This document shows, piece after piece, positions 20,716 to 30,519 of a stretch of DNA of 64,000 bases. The stretch comes from Galbibacter pacificus (lineage in GTDB: Bacteria; Bacteroidota; Bacteroidia; Flavobacteriales; Flavobacteriaceae). Each line of letters begins with the position of its first letter. The first letter of the stretch is position 1. Below the pieces are notes generated by a model that saw only the letters and a list, made by a program, of their open reading frames with translations, was not told the origin of the DNA and made no database searches. The translations under genes and the position numbers were made by a program. The stretch lies in assembly GCF_029603155.1 (NCBI RefSeq), contig NZ_JAPMUA010000002.1, positions 682,001-746,000 on the forward strand, in the 5' to 3' direction.

Positions 20716-20785
20716 ACATCTCAACTCGTTAATTATTCTCTAAAAAAACATCATATATGTAATTTTTATTATTTTTGCATTTGGA

Positions 20786-21202
20786 ATGAAAACCGTTTTG
20801 CAAAATATAGCAACTTGTTTAATGGCACTTGTCGTGCTGTTTTCTACCATGTCTTTTACCGTAGATATGCACTATTGCGGAAATGAATTGGTAGATGTAG
20901 CTTTATTGAAACCCGCCAAAAACTGTGGTATGGACATGCAAAACGATGCTTCTTCCAGCAATACACTTACTAAAAGCCACTGTTGTACCGATGAACATTT
21001 GGTGGTTGAAGGGCAAAAGGAATTAAAAGTATCTTCTTTTGATAAACTTACCTTCCACCAACAAGTTATCTTGGTATCGTATGTTTTTTCTTCTATAAAT
21101 CTTTTTGAAGGTTTGGAAGAAAACATTATCCCGTTTAAAGATTATGCCCCACCCCTTCTCGTCTCGGAAATACACTTGGAGAACGAGACTTTTCTTATTT
21201 GA
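20786..21202 (+). CDS. HYC_CC_PP family protein (metal-efflux-associated)
   Basis: A 138-residue exported protein with all three hallmark motifs of this family: MHYCGNELVDVAL (HYC), KSHCCTDE (CC) and a C-terminal APPL (PP). An N-terminal signal peptide precedes them. The Cys and His residues suggest periplasmic metal binding. It is the first gene of the rightward copper-type operon, 117 bases before cusA, and is divergent from the DUF6660 gene, so both small proteins bracket the regulatory centre of the metal island. Biochemical function is unknown. Confidence 0.8.
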   Translation: MKTVLQNIATCLMALVVLFSTMSFTVDMHYCGNELVDVALLKPAKNCGMDMQNDASSSNTLTKSHCCTDEHLVVEGQKELKVSSFDKLTFHQQVILVSYVFSSINLFEGLEENIIPFKDYAPPLLVSEIHLENETFLI

Positions 21203-21319
21203 TATTGAAACAGTTTTAATCAATCTGTATTGAAAGAAATTTCAACACGGAATGAATCGGTTATGTTGCGGTTTAGCAACGTTCAATCTATTATTTAACT
21301 GTATTCAATATGCAAGATT

Positions 21320-24300
21320 ATGCTCAACAAAAGCATCAAGTTTTTAATCGAAAACAAATTAGTGGCCTTACTGTTGCTCATTCTTTTTACAGGATGGGGA
21401 ATTATAAATGCGCCCTTTAATTGGAATACCGGATTTTTGCCAAACAATCCAGTGGCCGTAGATGCCATTCCCGATATTGGCGAAAATCAACAAATTGTTT
21501 CCACTGCTTGGGACGGGCGTTCGCCTCAAGACATTGAAGATCAAATTACATATCCGCTTACCTCTGCCCTTTTGGGTATTCCGGGCGTAAAAACCATACG
21601 GAGTTCTTCCATGTTCGGGCTTTCAAATATTTACATCATTTTTGAAGAAGATGTGGAATTCTATTGGAGCCGGAGTCGGATTTTAGAAAAACTCAATTCC
21701 CTCCCCGCCAATTTACTCCCCGAAGGAGTTAATCCCGCTTTAGGCCCCGACGCCACAGGGCTTGGACAAATATTCTGGTATACATTAGAAGGCAGGGATA
21801 AAAAAGGAAACGTAACCGGGGGATGGGATTTGAACGAGCTGAGAAGTATTCAGAATTTCTATGTAAAATACGGCTTGGCTTCTGCCGGAGGAGTTTCCGA
21901 GGTGGCTTCCATTGGTGGTTTCGTACAAGAATACCAAGTGGATGTAAACCCCGAACTGATGAGTCAATACAATATCGACCTTTCTCAAATAGTCAAGGCC
22001 GTTAAAAACAGCAACCGCGAAATTGGTGCACAAACATTGGAAATCAATAAAGCCGAATATTTGGTGCGCGGACTTGGTTATGTAAAATCAGCCAGCGATA
22101 TCGAAAACGCCGTTGTTGCTTCAAAAAACTACACGCCCATTCGTGTAAAGGATGTGGCAAATGTTTCCCTTGGCCCTGAAGCGCGCAGGGGCATTCTCGA
22201 TAAAGAAGGTGCCGAAGTTGTTGGTGGCGTTGTGGTGGCCCGTTATGGAGCCAATCCATTGGAGGTCATTAACAACGTAAAAGCCAAAATAGCTGCCATA
22301 AGCAACGGGATGCCTTCAAAAAAATTAATGGACGGACGCACCTCCAAACTAACCATCGTTCCTTTTTACGACCGCACACAACTTATCAACGAAACATTGC
22401 ACACGCTCGACGAAGCGCTAACTTTAGAAATTTTAGTCACCATTTTGGTTATTGTGGTAATGGTCTTTAATTTAAGGGCTTCCATCCTTATTTCGGGCTT
22501 GCTTCCCATTGCCGTGCTCATGGTTTTCATTGCAATGAAAGTTTTTAACGTAGATGCCAATATTGTAGCGCTCTCCGGAATTGCAATTGCCATCGGGACA
22601 ATGGTTGATGTGGGCGTAATCCTTTCAGAAAATATTATTCGCCATTTAGATATTTCTGATGATAAAACACCCATAAATACAGTTGTTTACAATGCCACTT
22701 CCGAAGTTTCGGGGGCCATTCTCACGGCGGTTTTGACAACCATTATTAGTTTTGTGCCCGTATTTACCATGATTGGGGCCGAAGGTAAATTATTCCGCCC
22801 GTTGGCCTTCACCAAAACCATGGCGCTCACCGCTTCCATTTTGGTAGCATTGTTCCTCATTCCACCGTTTGCAGCCTTTATTTTCAGAAAAAAACAATGG
22901 AAATCGTCATTGACATTTATTGGCAACACACTATTAATTGTCATTGGCATTACGTCAATTATTTATGGTTTTTGGTTGGGCTTGGCACTTATTGCATTCG
23001 CCCTGGTCAACATTTTTAAAAAGCGCAATAAAATAACAGCACAGTTGGCAAATAAATTAATGGTTATTATTACCGTATTAACCATTACTGCCTTGTTAAC
23101 AGCATATTGGCGACCCTTGGGAGTTGACAAAAATTTAATCTTTAATTTCTTGTTTGTGGCCCTTATCTGCTTTGGTCTGCTAGGCATTTTTATAATTTTC
23201 AGCCGTTATTATACCCGTATTTTGCAATGGGCATTGGCAAATAAATTAGCCTTTTTGTCCATTCCATTGACTATTGTTGTGTTAGGGATTTCAATTATGC
23301 TGAATACTGGAAAAGAGTTTATGCCATCGCTTAACGAAGGTACTTTTTTGCTCATGCCTACTTCCCTACCGCATGCCGGGGTTGAAGAAAACAAAAAAGT
23401 TTTACAGCAACTTGACATGGCGGTAGCCCATATACCAGAAATTGAAACGGTGGTGGGGAAAGCTGGAAGGACCAATTCGGCACTCGACCCTGCCCCGCTT
23501 TCCATGTATGAAAACATTATTCAGTACAAACCGGAATATATAGAGGATAAAAATGGTAAACGCCAACGTTTTAAGGTGAATGAAGATGAGCTGTTTGTTC
23601 TAAAAAACGGAAAAACGATTGCCGATGGAAAAACAAATGGGCAATTACAAAAAATTTCTTCAGAAGAATTAATTCCTGATGAAGACGGGGAATACTTCCG
23701 TAATTGGCGTCCACACATACAATCGTCCAACGATATTTGGGACGAAATTGTCAATGCCACCAAAATTCCCGGCGTAACTTCTGCACCAAAACTACAGCCC
23801 ATTGAAACACGGCTAGTCATGCTTCAAACGGGAATGCGTGCGCCCATGGGCATTAAGGTAAAAGGAAACAACCTAAAAACCATTGAACGTTTTGGGTTGG
23901 AGTTGGAAAACATCCTTAAAAGTACAGAAGGTGTAAAACAGGAAGCCGTTTTTGCCGACCGGATTATCGGGAAACCGTATTTGCTGATCGACATTGACCG
24001 AAATCGACTTGCGCAATACGGAATTTCCATTGAAGATGTACAGGAAATCCTTCAGGTTGCCATTGGTGGAAAAGTGCTTACTAAAACTATTGAAGGCCGC
24101 GAGCGCTACAACATTCGGGTGCGTTACCCACGGGAACTACGCGACGGGCCGTCAACATTCGAAAATATTTACGTCCCCATTGAAAACGGAAACCCCGTTC
24201 CGCTTAAAGAGCTGGCCACTATACGCTACGAAAAAGGGCCACAAGTAATTAAAAGCGAAGATACTTTTTTAGTGGGTTACGTTTTATTTGATAAATTGGA

Positions 24301-25027
24301 TGGTTTTGCCGAAGTAAATGTTGTTGAAAATGCCCAGAAAGCAATTAAACAGCATATAGCGTCGGGCGACCTTAAAATTCCGCAAGGCATTAGTTACGAG
24401 TTTACGGGAACATACGAAAACCAAATCCGTGCCGAAAAAACCTTGTCGTTTGTCGTTCCGTTGGCATTGCTTATCATTTTCCTTATTCTCTATTTTCAAT
24501 TCCGTTCCGTAAGCACTTCGTTTATTGTCTTTTCGGGCATTGCAGTAGCTTTTGCCGGAGGTTTTATATTGATATGGCTTTATGGTCAAGATTGGTTTAT
24601 GAACTTTGGCTTCTTCGGGAAAAACATTCGGGAACTTTTTCATATGCATACCATTGACCTGAGCGTTGCCGTTTGGGTCGGGTTTATAGCCTTGTTTGGT
24701 ATCGCTACCGACGATGGCGTGGTCATGGCCACCTATTTAAAGCAAACATTCGAGAAAAATACCCCCGAAAATATTAAAGACATTAGAGCATCGGTAATAG
24801 AAGCAGGTGCCAAACGTATCCGCCCGTGCCTAATGACCACTGCAACCACATTATTGGCATTGCTTCCGGTATTAACATCGTCCGGGCGCGGAAGCGATAT
24901 TATGATCCCAATGGCCATTCCCAGTTTTGGCGGAATGCTCATTGCCTTGATTACCCTTTTTGTGGTTCCGGTGCTGTATGCATGGACAAAAGAAGTTAAA
25001 ATCCCCCAAAGGGAAGGAGTTAATTGA
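21320..25027 (+). CDS. cusA: CusA/CzcA family heavy-metal RND permease
   Basis: A 1235-residue proton-driven inner-membrane pump, probably for Cu(I)/Ag(I). Recognisable are VDAIPDIGENQQIVSTAW, the porter-domain loops, the membrane relay block GIAIAIGTMVDVGVILSENI and the second-half repeat FIALFGIATDDGVVMATYL. It is almost 200 residues longer than E. coli CusA: extra hydrophobic helices lie around residues 525-640 and an insert rich in charged residues at about 735-790, both known in Bacteroidota forms. The adjacent copper ATPase and DUF3347/DUF305 proteins support copper. Its adaptor CusB is last in the operon, not beside it. Confidence 0.92.
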   Translation: MLNKSIKFLIENKLVALLLLILFTGWGIINAPFNWNTGFLPNNPVAVDAIPDIGENQQIVSTAWDGRSPQDIEDQITYPLTSALLGIPGVKTIRSSSMFGLSNIYIIFEEDVEFYWSRSRILEKLNSLPANLLPEGVNPALGPDATGLGQIFWYTLEGRDKKGNVTGGWDLNELRSIQNFYVKYGLASAGGVSEVASIGGFVQEYQVDVNPELMSQYNIDLSQIVKAVKNSNREIGAQTLEINKAEYLVRGLGYVKSASDIENAVVASKNYTPIRVKDVANVSLGPEARRGILDKEGAEVVGGVVVARYGANPLEVINNVKAKIAAISNGMPSKKLMDGRTSKLTIVPFYDRTQLINETLHTLDEALTLEILVTILVIVVMVFNLRASILISGLLPIAVLMVFIAMKVFNVDANIVALSGIAIAIGTMVDVGVILSENIIRHLDISDDKTPINTVVYNATSEVSGAILTAVLTTIISFVPVFTMIGAEGKLFRPLAFTKTMALTASILVALFLIPPFAAFIFRKKQWKSSLTFIGNTLLIVIGITSIIYGFWLGLALIAFALVNIFKKRNKITAQLANKLMVIITVLTITALLTAYWRPLGVDKNLIFNFLFVALICFGLLGIFIIFSRYYTRILQWALANKLAFLSIPLTIVVLGISIMLNTGKEFMPSLNEGTFLLMPTSLPHAGVEENKKVLQQLDMAVAHIPEIETVVGKAGRTNSALDPAPLSMYENIIQYKPEYIEDKNGKRQRFKVNEDELFVLKNGKTIADGKTNGQLQKISSEELIPDEDGEYFRNWRPHIQSSNDIWDEIVNATKIPGVTSAPKLQPIETRLVMLQTGMRAPMGIKVKGNNLKTIERFGLELENILKSTEGVKQEAVFADRIIGKPYLLIDIDRNRLAQYGISIEDVQEILQVAIGGKVLTKTIEGRERYNIRVRYPRELRDGPSTFENIYVPIENGNPVPLKELATIRYEKGPQVIKSEDTFLVGYVLFDKLDGFAEVNVVENAQKAIKQHIASGDLKIPQGISYEFTGTYENQIRAEKTLSFVVPLALLIIFLILYFQFRSVSTSFIVFSGIAVAFAGGFILIWLYGQDWFMNFGFFGKNIRELFHMHTIDLSVAVWVGFIALFGIATDDGVVMATYLKQTFEKNTPENIKDIRASVIEAGAKRIRPCLMTTATTLLALLPVLTSSGRGSDIMIPMAIPSFGGMLIALITLFVVPVLYAWTKEVKIPQREGVN

Positions 25028-25065
25028 TTATAAGAATCTTGTAGGTACAAGTAATTAGAAAACAA

Positions 25066-26286
25066 ATGAAAAATTTAATAACAAGTTTTATTTTTATCAT
25101 GGTCGGGTTTCTAGTGAATGCGCAAACCCTAAACGATTATATCGATATAGCGCTTAACAATAACCCGCAAATAAAGGCTTATAATCTTAAATACAACATT
25201 GCCGAAGAAAAAACCAATGAATCGGCTACGTTGTCCAATACCGAGTTTGGCGCGGGCTATTTTGTAAGCGAACCCGAAACCCGAACAGGACCGCAGCGGT
25301 TTAAACTCTCTACCAAGCAAATGTTGCCTTGGTTTGGTACCATTACGGCCAGGGAAAATTACGCAAATTCGCTCGCCGAATCGGTTTATGCAGATATTGC
25401 CGTGGCCAAACGTAAATTAAGTCTTTCCGTTGCGCAATCGTATTACAATTTGTACGCCTTGAAGACCAAGCAAACCGTTTTACAAGAGCAAATAGAACTG
25501 TTAAAACATTATAAACAAATAGCCTTAACGGGGGTTGAAGTTGGAAAAACATCGGCTGTAAAAGTATTGCAACTACAAATACGCGAAAACGAGCTGGAAG
25601 AACAGCAAAAAATATTTGAGCAGGACTTTTTGGGCGAACAAAGTCGTTTTAATTCGCTATTAAACCAGCCCAAAGAGCATCAAATAACCATTGTTGAGAA
25701 GTTGCTTATCCCAACGGAAGCGGAAGAAATTAATATTGACAGCCTCTATGTGCATCCGGAATTATTAAAATATGATGCCATGTATGCATCTGTAACAGAA
25801 GCTGAATTGCTGAACCAAAAAAGTAGCGGACCAAATCTGGGGGTCGGTCTGGATTATATCAACGTTGCCGAAAGAACCGATATGGACATGCCCGACAACG
25901 GTAAGGATATTGTAATGCCCATGGTGTCGGTATCCATTCCCATTTTCAATAAAAGCATCCGTTCAAAAACCATTCAAAATAAATTACAGCAAGAACAGTT
26001 GTTAGCAGAAAAAAATACCAAGACCAACGAGCTTGAATCGTATTTGGAAATTGCCCTCAAAAAGAGAAAAGCAGCCAGAATTAGCCATGAAACACAAATA
26101 AAAAACTTAAATCAGGCAAAAAATGCAGAAGAAATATTGATAAAAAACTACGAAACCGAAACCATGAACTTTAACGACCTGCTCGATATTTTGGAGCTTC
26201 AATTAAATTTTCAGCTCAATAAAATAGAAGCCGAAAAAAACTATTACGTACAAAGTGCAACCATTAATTACCTTACAAATAAATAA
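25066..26286 (+). CDS. TolC/CusC-type outer-membrane efflux protein
   Basis: A 406-residue outer-membrane channel component that completes the tripartite copper efflux system. It has a signal peptide (GFLVNAQ), the start repeat LNDYIDIALNNNPQIKAYNLK, and two long heptad-rich helical hairpins (residues about 120-200 and 310-395). It lies 38 bases after cusA and 22 before the DUF3347 gene. Slightly shorter than E. coli CusC (about 460), as usual for this phylum. Confidence 0.88.
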   Translation: MKNLITSFIFIMVGFLVNAQTLNDYIDIALNNNPQIKAYNLKYNIAEEKTNESATLSNTEFGAGYFVSEPETRTGPQRFKLSTKQMLPWFGTITARENYANSLAESVYADIAVAKRKLSLSVAQSYYNLYALKTKQTVLQEQIELLKHYKQIALTGVEVGKTSAVKVLQLQIRENELEEQQKIFEQDFLGEQSRFNSLLNQPKEHQITIVEKLLIPTEAEEINIDSLYVHPELLKYDAMYASVTEAELLNQKSSGPNLGVGLDYINVAERTDMDMPDNGKDIVMPMVSVSIPIFNKSIRSKTIQNKLQQEQLLAEKNTKTNELESYLEIALKKRKAARISHETQIKNLNQAKNAEEILIKNYETETMNFNDLLDILELQLNFQLNKIEAEKNYYVQSATINYLTNK

Positions 26287-26308
26287 TAACTCTTAAATTT
26301 ATAATATC

Positions 26309-26812
26309 ATGAAAAAAGCAAGTTTTAAATTATCGATTATCGCCATTGCCCTTATTGGGTTTATTGCTGTAGGCTGTAAAAACCAGAACAATGAAAGTGC
26401 AGCAAACGGGAAAGCACTGGCGTTTAAAAACGACCTTACGGAAAAAGCATTTTTGCATTACCAGGAAATAAAAACAGCCCTTACCAAAGGCAATGTAGAC
26501 GCCGCCAAAATTGGGGGTAAAAAGCTATCGGAAACCATTAGCAACAACTATATGGACGTCTCCAACCTTAGCAAAGAAATTGCTACCGAAGACGACATTG
26601 AAAAACAAAAAGTTTCATTCTCCAAACTTACAGAGGCCATTCAGCCTATTTTTGAATCCAATATTTCTGAAGGGGCTTTATACAAACAGTTCTGCCCCAT
26701 GGCCTTAAACAACGAAGGGGGGTATTGGTTTTCTACTTCAGAAACTATTGAAAATCCTTATTTTGAAGGTAAAATGGATACCTGCGGCTCGGTAAAGGAA
26801 GTTTTAAAGTAA
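26309..26812 (+). CDS. DUF3347 lipoprotein
   Basis: A 167-residue lipoprotein (lipobox FIAVGC) with one DUF3347 domain: the helix HYQEIKTALTKGNVDAAKIG and the C-terminal signature KQFCPMALNNEGGYWFS followed by NPYFEGKMDTCGSV. The paired CPM and CG motifs in this domain are thought to bind copper in the periplasm; the same domain occurs fused to some CusB adaptors. Its place between the TolC and AraC genes of the copper operon supports a chaperone-like role. Confidence 0.88.
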   Translation: MKKASFKLSIIAIALIGFIAVGCKNQNNESAANGKALAFKNDLTEKAFLHYQEIKTALTKGNVDAAKIGGKKLSETISNNYMDVSNLSKEIATEDDIEKQKVSFSKLTEAIQPIFESNISEGALYKQFCPMALNNEGGYWFSTSETIENPYFEGKMDTCGSVKEVLK

Positions 26813-26838
26813 TCCTTTATAAAATAAAAAAAAGGAAG

Positions 26839-27390
26839 ATGAAGATACTGGTTAAAAATATGGTATGTGAACGTTGTAAAACAATTCTAAAACAGGAACT
26901 GGAAGCATCGGGCATGAGCATTAACGCAATTGAACTGGGGGAAATTGATATTCAAGCTGCCCGAGGAACCGACATGCAAACCATTGAAAATATTATTACC
27001 AAAAATGGTTTTGAAATGGTGAAGGACAATACCGACCTACTTGTTGAAAACATCAAGGCTCAACTGCTTCAGTTGGCAAACGAACCAAAAAATATAGCTT
27101 TATCTTCCTTTTTATCAAACAAATTCCACAAAGATTATTCGGTACTGAGCAAGGTATTCAGCAAACACCAAGGTATTACCATCGAAAAGTATTTTATCAA
27201 CATAAAAATTGAAAAAGTAAAAGAGCTCATTCAACTCGGAAGGTTAAATTTCTCGGAAATTGCTTATCAGCTCAACTACAAAAACAGCAGTCACTTAGCC
27301 CAACAATTCAAAGCTATTACAGGAATGTCGATGAGTACGTACAAAGACCTAAAAAACTGGAACAGGAAACCTTTGGACCAAATACTATAA
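26839..27390 (+). CDS. AraC-type regulator with an HMA-like metal-binding head
   Basis: A 183-residue protein. Residues 1-60 look like a degenerate heavy-metal-associated domain with MVCERCKTIL (CxxC at about residues 10-13) and NIITKNGFEMV; residues about 85-180 are an AraC helix-turn-helix domain (FHKDYSVLSKVFSKHQGITIEKYFI; FSEIAYQLNYKNSSHLAQQFK). Instead of a sugar cupin it therefore has a probable Cu(I) sensor. It is encoded inside the operon, so autoregulation is likely; this is inference. Such short fused regulators recur in Bacteroidota copper loci. Confidence 0.88.
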   Translation: MKILVKNMVCERCKTILKQELEASGMSINAIELGEIDIQAARGTDMQTIENIITKNGFEMVKDNTDLLVENIKAQLLQLANEPKNIALSSFLSNKFHKDYSVLSKVFSKHQGITIEKYFINIKIEKVKELIQLGRLNFSEIAYQLNYKNSSHLAQQFKAITGMSMSTYKDLKNWNRKPLDQIL

Positions 27391-27457
27391 AAATTGCCCA
27401 TAATTCCAAAAAGCGCCAACGCAATGAAAAGGTAATTTTGTTTATAAACAGATAAAG

Positions 27458-29980
27458 ATGAAACATACATATAGCGTACAGGGAATGAGTTGCCAAGGTT
27501 GCAAAAACCATGTAGAAAAGGTTTTAGGTGAAGTAAAAAACGTTTCTAAAGTTACCGTTGACCTTGAAAAAGCCTCGGCGACCATTGAAATGAACGAGCA
27601 CGTACCAATTGAGACGTTGCAAGAAGCCTTAAAAAAAGACGGCGGGCATTATAGCTTTTATCCAAAAGAAGAAGCGCATACAGCTTCGTGTTGTGGCAAT
27701 CATTCAGAAAAAACATCAAAAGAAAAAAGAAAAAAGCAAGGTACAGGGGTGTTTTATTGCCCCATGCACTGCGAAGGCGATAAAACATACAACGAGCCGG
27801 GCGATTGCCCCGTTTGTGGGATGGATTTAGTAGAAGAGCAAAGCATTTCGAGCTCTAAAGAAACCGTTTACACTTGTCCAATGCATCCGGAAGTTGAAAA
27901 AGACGAACCCGGCGATTGCCCCATTTGTGGTATGGAGCTCGTACCAAAGGCCCCCGATGTTTCTGCCGAAGAAAAAAATTACCGGGCCTTAAAAAGGAAA
28001 TTTTGGATAGCACTGGCCTTTACCCTTCCCATTTTTTTAATTGCCATGTCCGAGATGCTGCACAACAATCCGCTGTATGGAATAGCCGACCTAAAATACT
28101 GGAACTGGATACAATTTAGCCTTTCCATTCCGGTAGTTTTCTATGCCACATGGATGTTCTTTGAGCGTGCCTATAAATCCATAAAAACATGGAACCTCAA
28201 TATGTTTACCCTTATTGGCATTGGTGCAGGCATTGCGTGGATTTTTAGTGTTGTGGGCATGTTGTTCCCCAATATTTTTCCCGATCAGTTTAAAACCGAA
28301 AGCGGTACCGTGCATGTTTATTTCGAATCGGCTACCGTTATTCTTACTTTGGTGCTATTCGGGCAATTGTTGGAAGCCCGTGCACACAGCAAAACAAACT
28401 CGGCCGTAAAAGAGCTGCTAAAATTGGCACCCAACAAAGCCATTCGTGTAGTTGATGGAAATGAGGAAGAAATTGCCATTGAAAAAATTAACATCGGCGA
28501 CATTCTACGTGTGAAACCGGGCGATAAAATTCCCGTTGACGGAAAAGTTACGGAAGGAGAAAGCTCCATAGACGAATCCATGATAACGGGAGAGCCCGTT
28601 CCGGTAGAAAAGCAAAAAGGCGACACGGTAAACAGCGGAACCATAAACGGCAACCAATCCTTTTTAATGGAAGCCGAAAAAGTGGGAAGCGATACATTGC
28701 TCTCGCAAATCGTTACCATGGTAAACAATGCCAGCCGCAGCAAAGCGCCCATACAAAAACTGGCCGATAAGGTTTCGGCTTATTTTGTACCTATTGTTGT
28801 GCTTATTTCCCTTGTTACTTTTATCGTATGGGCCATTTGGGGGCCCTCGCCTGCCTATGTTTATGCACTGGTAAATGCCATAGCCGTGCTTATTATTGCA
28901 TGTCCATGTGCCTTGGGCCTGGCCACGCCCATGTCGGTTATGGTAGGTGTGGGAAAAGGAGCTAAATCGGGCGTACTTATTAAAAATGCCGAAGCCCTGG
29001 AAACCATGTTAAAGGTTACTACCCTTATTGTTGATAAAACAGGAACGCTTACCGAAGGAAAACCCACCGTTGAAAAAGTAGTGGTTACAGAAAAAGATAT
29101 TCCTGAAGAAGAAGCATTAAAATACCTGGTATCCATTAATAGTAACAGCGAGCATCCTTTGGCCAATGCCACTGTAACCTACGGAAAGGAAAAAGGCATA
29201 AAACCCGAAAGTACAAAAGATTTTAATTCCGTCACCGGAAAAGGGGTTGAAGGAACGGTAAACGGTAAAAAGGTTAAACTGGGCAACCAAAAGCTTTTTG
29301 AAAATGCATCGGTTAATTTTTCAGAAAGCATTCAAAAAGAAGCTTCAGATTATCAAGCACAGGGAAAAACTATTTCTTATTTGGCTGTTGATGATAATGT
29401 GGTTGCTTTTGTGGTCATTTCAGATAAAATAAAAGAAAGCAGTAAAAAAGCCATTCAGCAATTACATAAAAAGGGAATTGAGGTAATCATGCTTACCGGA
29501 GACAACGAAAATACCGCCAAAGCTATTGCCAACGAATTGGGAATTGATGGATTTAAGGCGCAAATGCTTCCAGAAGACAAGCTTAACGAAGTAGAAAGGC
29601 TACAAAATGAAGGAAAAACAGTAGCCATGGCAGGAGATGGCATTAACGATGCCCCGGCCTTGGCAAAAAGTAATGTGGGCATAGCCATGGGAACCGGAAC
29701 CGATGTGGCCATAGAGAGTGCTGCCATAACTTTGGTAAAAGGCGACATGCACGGTATTGTAAAAGCCCGCACATTAAGCGAAAAGGTGATGAAAAACATT
29801 AAACAAAACCTATTTTTTGCCCTTATTTACAATACACTGGGCATTCCCGTTGCGGCAGGCGTGTTGTTCCCGGTGTTTGGTTTGCTGCTCTCGCCCATGA
29901 TTGCCGCCTTGGCCATGAGTTTTAGCTCGGTGTCTGTAATTGCCAATGCATTGCGGTTAAGAACAGTAGCCGTTGAATAA
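27458..29980 (+). CDS. copA: copper-translocating P1B-type ATPase
   Basis: An 840-residue inner-membrane copper exporter. N-terminal modules in order: HMA domain (MSCQGCKNHV), then two heavy-metal-binding zinc-ribbon-like modules (YCPMHC...GDCPVCGMDL and YTCPMHPEV...GDCPICGMEL). The pump core has the transmembrane metal motif IIACPCALGLATP, phosphorylation site DKTGT, the TGE actuator loop (MITGEPVP), SEHPLA and hinge GDGINDAPA. CPC plus a C-terminal helix with Asn/Tyr and Met-Ser residues fits Cu(I)/Ag(I) class. Sits in the middle of the copper operon. Confidence 0.96.
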   Translation: MKHTYSVQGMSCQGCKNHVEKVLGEVKNVSKVTVDLEKASATIEMNEHVPIETLQEALKKDGGHYSFYPKEEAHTASCCGNHSEKTSKEKRKKQGTGVFYCPMHCEGDKTYNEPGDCPVCGMDLVEEQSISSSKETVYTCPMHPEVEKDEPGDCPICGMELVPKAPDVSAEEKNYRALKRKFWIALAFTLPIFLIAMSEMLHNNPLYGIADLKYWNWIQFSLSIPVVFYATWMFFERAYKSIKTWNLNMFTLIGIGAGIAWIFSVVGMLFPNIFPDQFKTESGTVHVYFESATVILTLVLFGQLLEARAHSKTNSAVKELLKLAPNKAIRVVDGNEEEIAIEKINIGDILRVKPGDKIPVDGKVTEGESSIDESMITGEPVPVEKQKGDTVNSGTINGNQSFLMEAEKVGSDTLLSQIVTMVNNASRSKAPIQKLADKVSAYFVPIVVLISLVTFIVWAIWGPSPAYVYALVNAIAVLIIACPCALGLATPMSVMVGVGKGAKSGVLIKNAEALETMLKVTTLIVDKTGTLTEGKPTVEKVVVTEKDIPEEEALKYLVSINSNSEHPLANATVTYGKEKGIKPESTKDFNSVTGKGVEGTVNGKKVKLGNQKLFENASVNFSESIQKEASDYQAQGKTISYLAVDDNVVAFVVISDKIKESSKKAIQQLHKKGIEVIMLTGDNENTAKAIANELGIDGFKAQMLPEDKLNEVERLQNEGKTVAMAGDGINDAPALAKSNVGIAMGTGTDVAIESAAITLVKGDMHGIVKARTLSEKVMKNIKQNLFFALIYNTLGIPVAAGVLFPVFGLLLSPMIAALAMSFSSVSVIANALRLRTVAVE

Positions 29981-30013
29981 ACATATTTATGAACAATAAA
30001 AAAGAATAGAAAT

Positions 30014-30487
30014 ATGCAAACAAAGAAAAAAATGACAGGGAATTATACAAAGTTCTTTTTAATGTTGGGCTTTTCGTTTATAGCCATGTACATAACCATG
30101 TACCTAAACAGTTATGCAATAGACCATGTTTATTTTAGCCTTACGCGTTTCTATATGGCCTGTTTGGGAATTTCAACAATGGCAATTATCATGCTCTTGT
30201 TTATGCTTAAAATGTATAAAAACAACCGGAAGAACATTAGTATTGTATTGGGGAGCGTTGTACTTTTTTTAACAGCATTATTTTTGGTAAGAACCCAGAA
30301 GCCCATTATTGGAGACATTTTATGGATGAAAGCCATGATACCCCACCATTCCATTGCAATTTTAACCAGTGAACGCGCAGACATTAAAGATCCGGAAGTA
30401 AAACAATTGGCAGAAGATATCATTAAAGCTCAAAAAAGAGAGATTGAAGAAATGAAGGCAATGATTAAACGCCTTGAAAGCAAATAG
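30014..30487 (+). CDS. DUF305 membrane protein
   Basis: A 157-residue protein with three predicted membrane helices (residues about 12-32, 42-62, 70-90) and a C-terminal DUF305 segment containing MKAMIPHHSIAILTSERADI and a charged helix (KAQKREIEEMKAMI). The MxxHH pair is a probable metal ligand facing the periplasm. It is a common partner of copper ATPases and CusB in this phylum; precise job unknown. Located 33 bases after copA and 32 before cusB. Confidence 0.85.
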   Translation: MQTKKKMTGNYTKFFLMLGFSFIAMYITMYLNSYAIDHVYFSLTRFYMACLGISTMAIIMLLFMLKMYKNNRKNISIVLGSVVLFLTALFLVRTQKPIIGDILWMKAMIPHHSIAILTSERADIKDPEVKQLAEDIIKAQKREIEEMKAMIKRLESK

Positions 30488-30519
30488 CAACATTCTTCCT
30501 ATTTAATTATATACAAAAC

